Source: Bacteroidales bacterium
Lineage (GTDB): Bacteria > Bacteroidota > Bacteroidia > Bacteroidales > UBA932
Direction of reading: 5' to 3'
Assembly: GCA_015060455.1 (NCBI GenBank)
Contig: SUYM01000013.1
Coordinates: 1-64,000, forward strand
DNA: 64,000 nt
Shown: in pieces, positions 63,727 through 64,000 of the stretch
Numbering within the stretch: the stretch's first letter is position 1
Layout: the number at the start of each line of letters is the position of its first letter
Program-made: the position numbers and the translations under genes
Notes under the pieces: model-generated
Seen by the model: only the letters and a program-made list of their open reading frames with translations
What the model was told of the DNA's origin: nothing
The model's database searches: none

Positions 63727-64000
63727 TCAGCATTGTTTACTATCCCAACAATAAAATCACCTGGCATAAAACCAATATACCTGCTGTCACGTGAATTCAA
63801 GACATTATCTCCGCCTAAAAAATACCAATCTGATAAAAATTGATATTCTGATATAACCTTCCCATTCAACAGCAGAACTTCATCTTTTTCCTCAAGCCAC
63901 ATCCCTGTCTCATAATGAATCTGTTTCCTATAACTTCTATAATTCCCTAACGTCAAATGAATACTCCCACCTTTTTTAGGAACATATATTGGTCCCATGT
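63723..64000 (-). CDS. S26 signal peptidase, C-terminal part (runs off the window)
   Basis: About 92 residues are visible; the start lies beyond the window. GPIYVPKKGGSIHLTLGNY, VLLLNGKVI and especially YFLGGDNVLNSRDSRYIGFM then PGDFIVGIV are boxes D and E of type I signal peptidases. The catalytic Ser and Lys should lie upstream and cannot be checked. It is translationally coupled to tolC, so it is dedicated to this operon rather than a general enzyme. The likely role is processing the NVEALA precursor (inference). Confidence 0.85.
   Translation of the reverse strand, partial: MGPIYVPKKGGSIHLTLGNYRSYRKQIHYETGMWLEEKDEVLLLNGKVISEYQFLSDWYFLGGDNVLNSRDSRYIGFMPGDFIVGIVNNAE

Noticed and set aside
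1..64000. tRNA or rRNA genes in the intergenic gaps
   Set aside because: No cloverleaf with a TTCGA-type T-loop and CCA-side acceptor stem, and no rRNA-like stretch, was seen in any gap larger than 70 bases.

Overview
The window reads as a chromosomal segment of a gut-type member of the Bacteroidales (phylum Bacteroidota). The signs are SusC/SusD pairs, BACON, DUF5689 and TIG/NHL surface lipoproteins, an ECF sigma/FecR pair, a C4 zinc-ribbon coiled-coil protein, an NVEALA peptide gene, and promoters of the TTTG-N20-TAnnTTTG type with little use of Shine-Dalgarno sites. Genus cannot be fixed from sequence alone; base composition is near balanced, with AT-richer patches at the toxin-antitoxin pair and at the 52-64 kb operon. 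I found no tRNA, rRNA, CRISPR array, prophage or transposase gene.

Layout. 1-1.8 kb (+): the tail of one SusC and its SusD. 2-19.2 kb (-): a nutrient-acquisition locus read as sigma, FecR, SusC, SusD, an exonuclease-endonuclease-phosphatase (EEP) lipoprotein, a BACON/DUF5689 lipoprotein, a 46-residue ORF, two TIG/NHL lipoproteins and a GH3 glycosidase fused to a second EEP domain. A YafQ-type toxin-antitoxin pair sits between the sigma gene and its FecR. 19.6-23.2 kb (-): a BASS-family transporter, primase DnaG and a DUF308 membrane protein. 23.3-25.8 kb (+): formate-THF ligase and a PHP phosphoesterase. 25.8-27 kb (-): an NtrC-like regulator without its DNA-binding domain. 27.1-29.4 kb (+): cmk, ispH and efp. 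29.5-31.4 kb: two related small outer-membrane proteins around a NYN-domain gene. 31.6-37.8 kb (-): a small ORF, a rod-like structured RNA element, then the Rnf complex read rseC-B-C-D-G-E-A. 38-44.5 kb (-): DUF3108, DnaB, zinc-ribbon, Nif3, MerR and two LytM peptidases. 44.7-52.3 kb (+): alaS, an LptF-Fmt fusion, ilvA and ilvE.

52.3-64 kb (-) is the most unusual part. It is a tightly coupled operon, open at the window edge: an S26 signal peptidase, a TolC-type channel, an NVEALA cysteine-containing peptide precursor, a propeller lipoprotein, an RND adaptor, two different RND pumps and an O-antigen-ligase/TPR membrane protein. Several junctions are 4-base overlaps. I read this as a candidate maturation and export system for the small NVEALA peptide; this is inference from gene content and coupling.

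Two dispersed repeat families run through the window. One is a palindrome built on ACGACCGTGACA (19.3 and 38.0 kb). The other is a TGTCATnCTGA / CGTCATTCCGAGG family (25.8, 32.6, 33.3, 35.0 and 42.5 kb). Copies of the second have entered genes: one supplies the C-terminus of RnfG and another appears to form the stop codon of the NtrC-like regulator.
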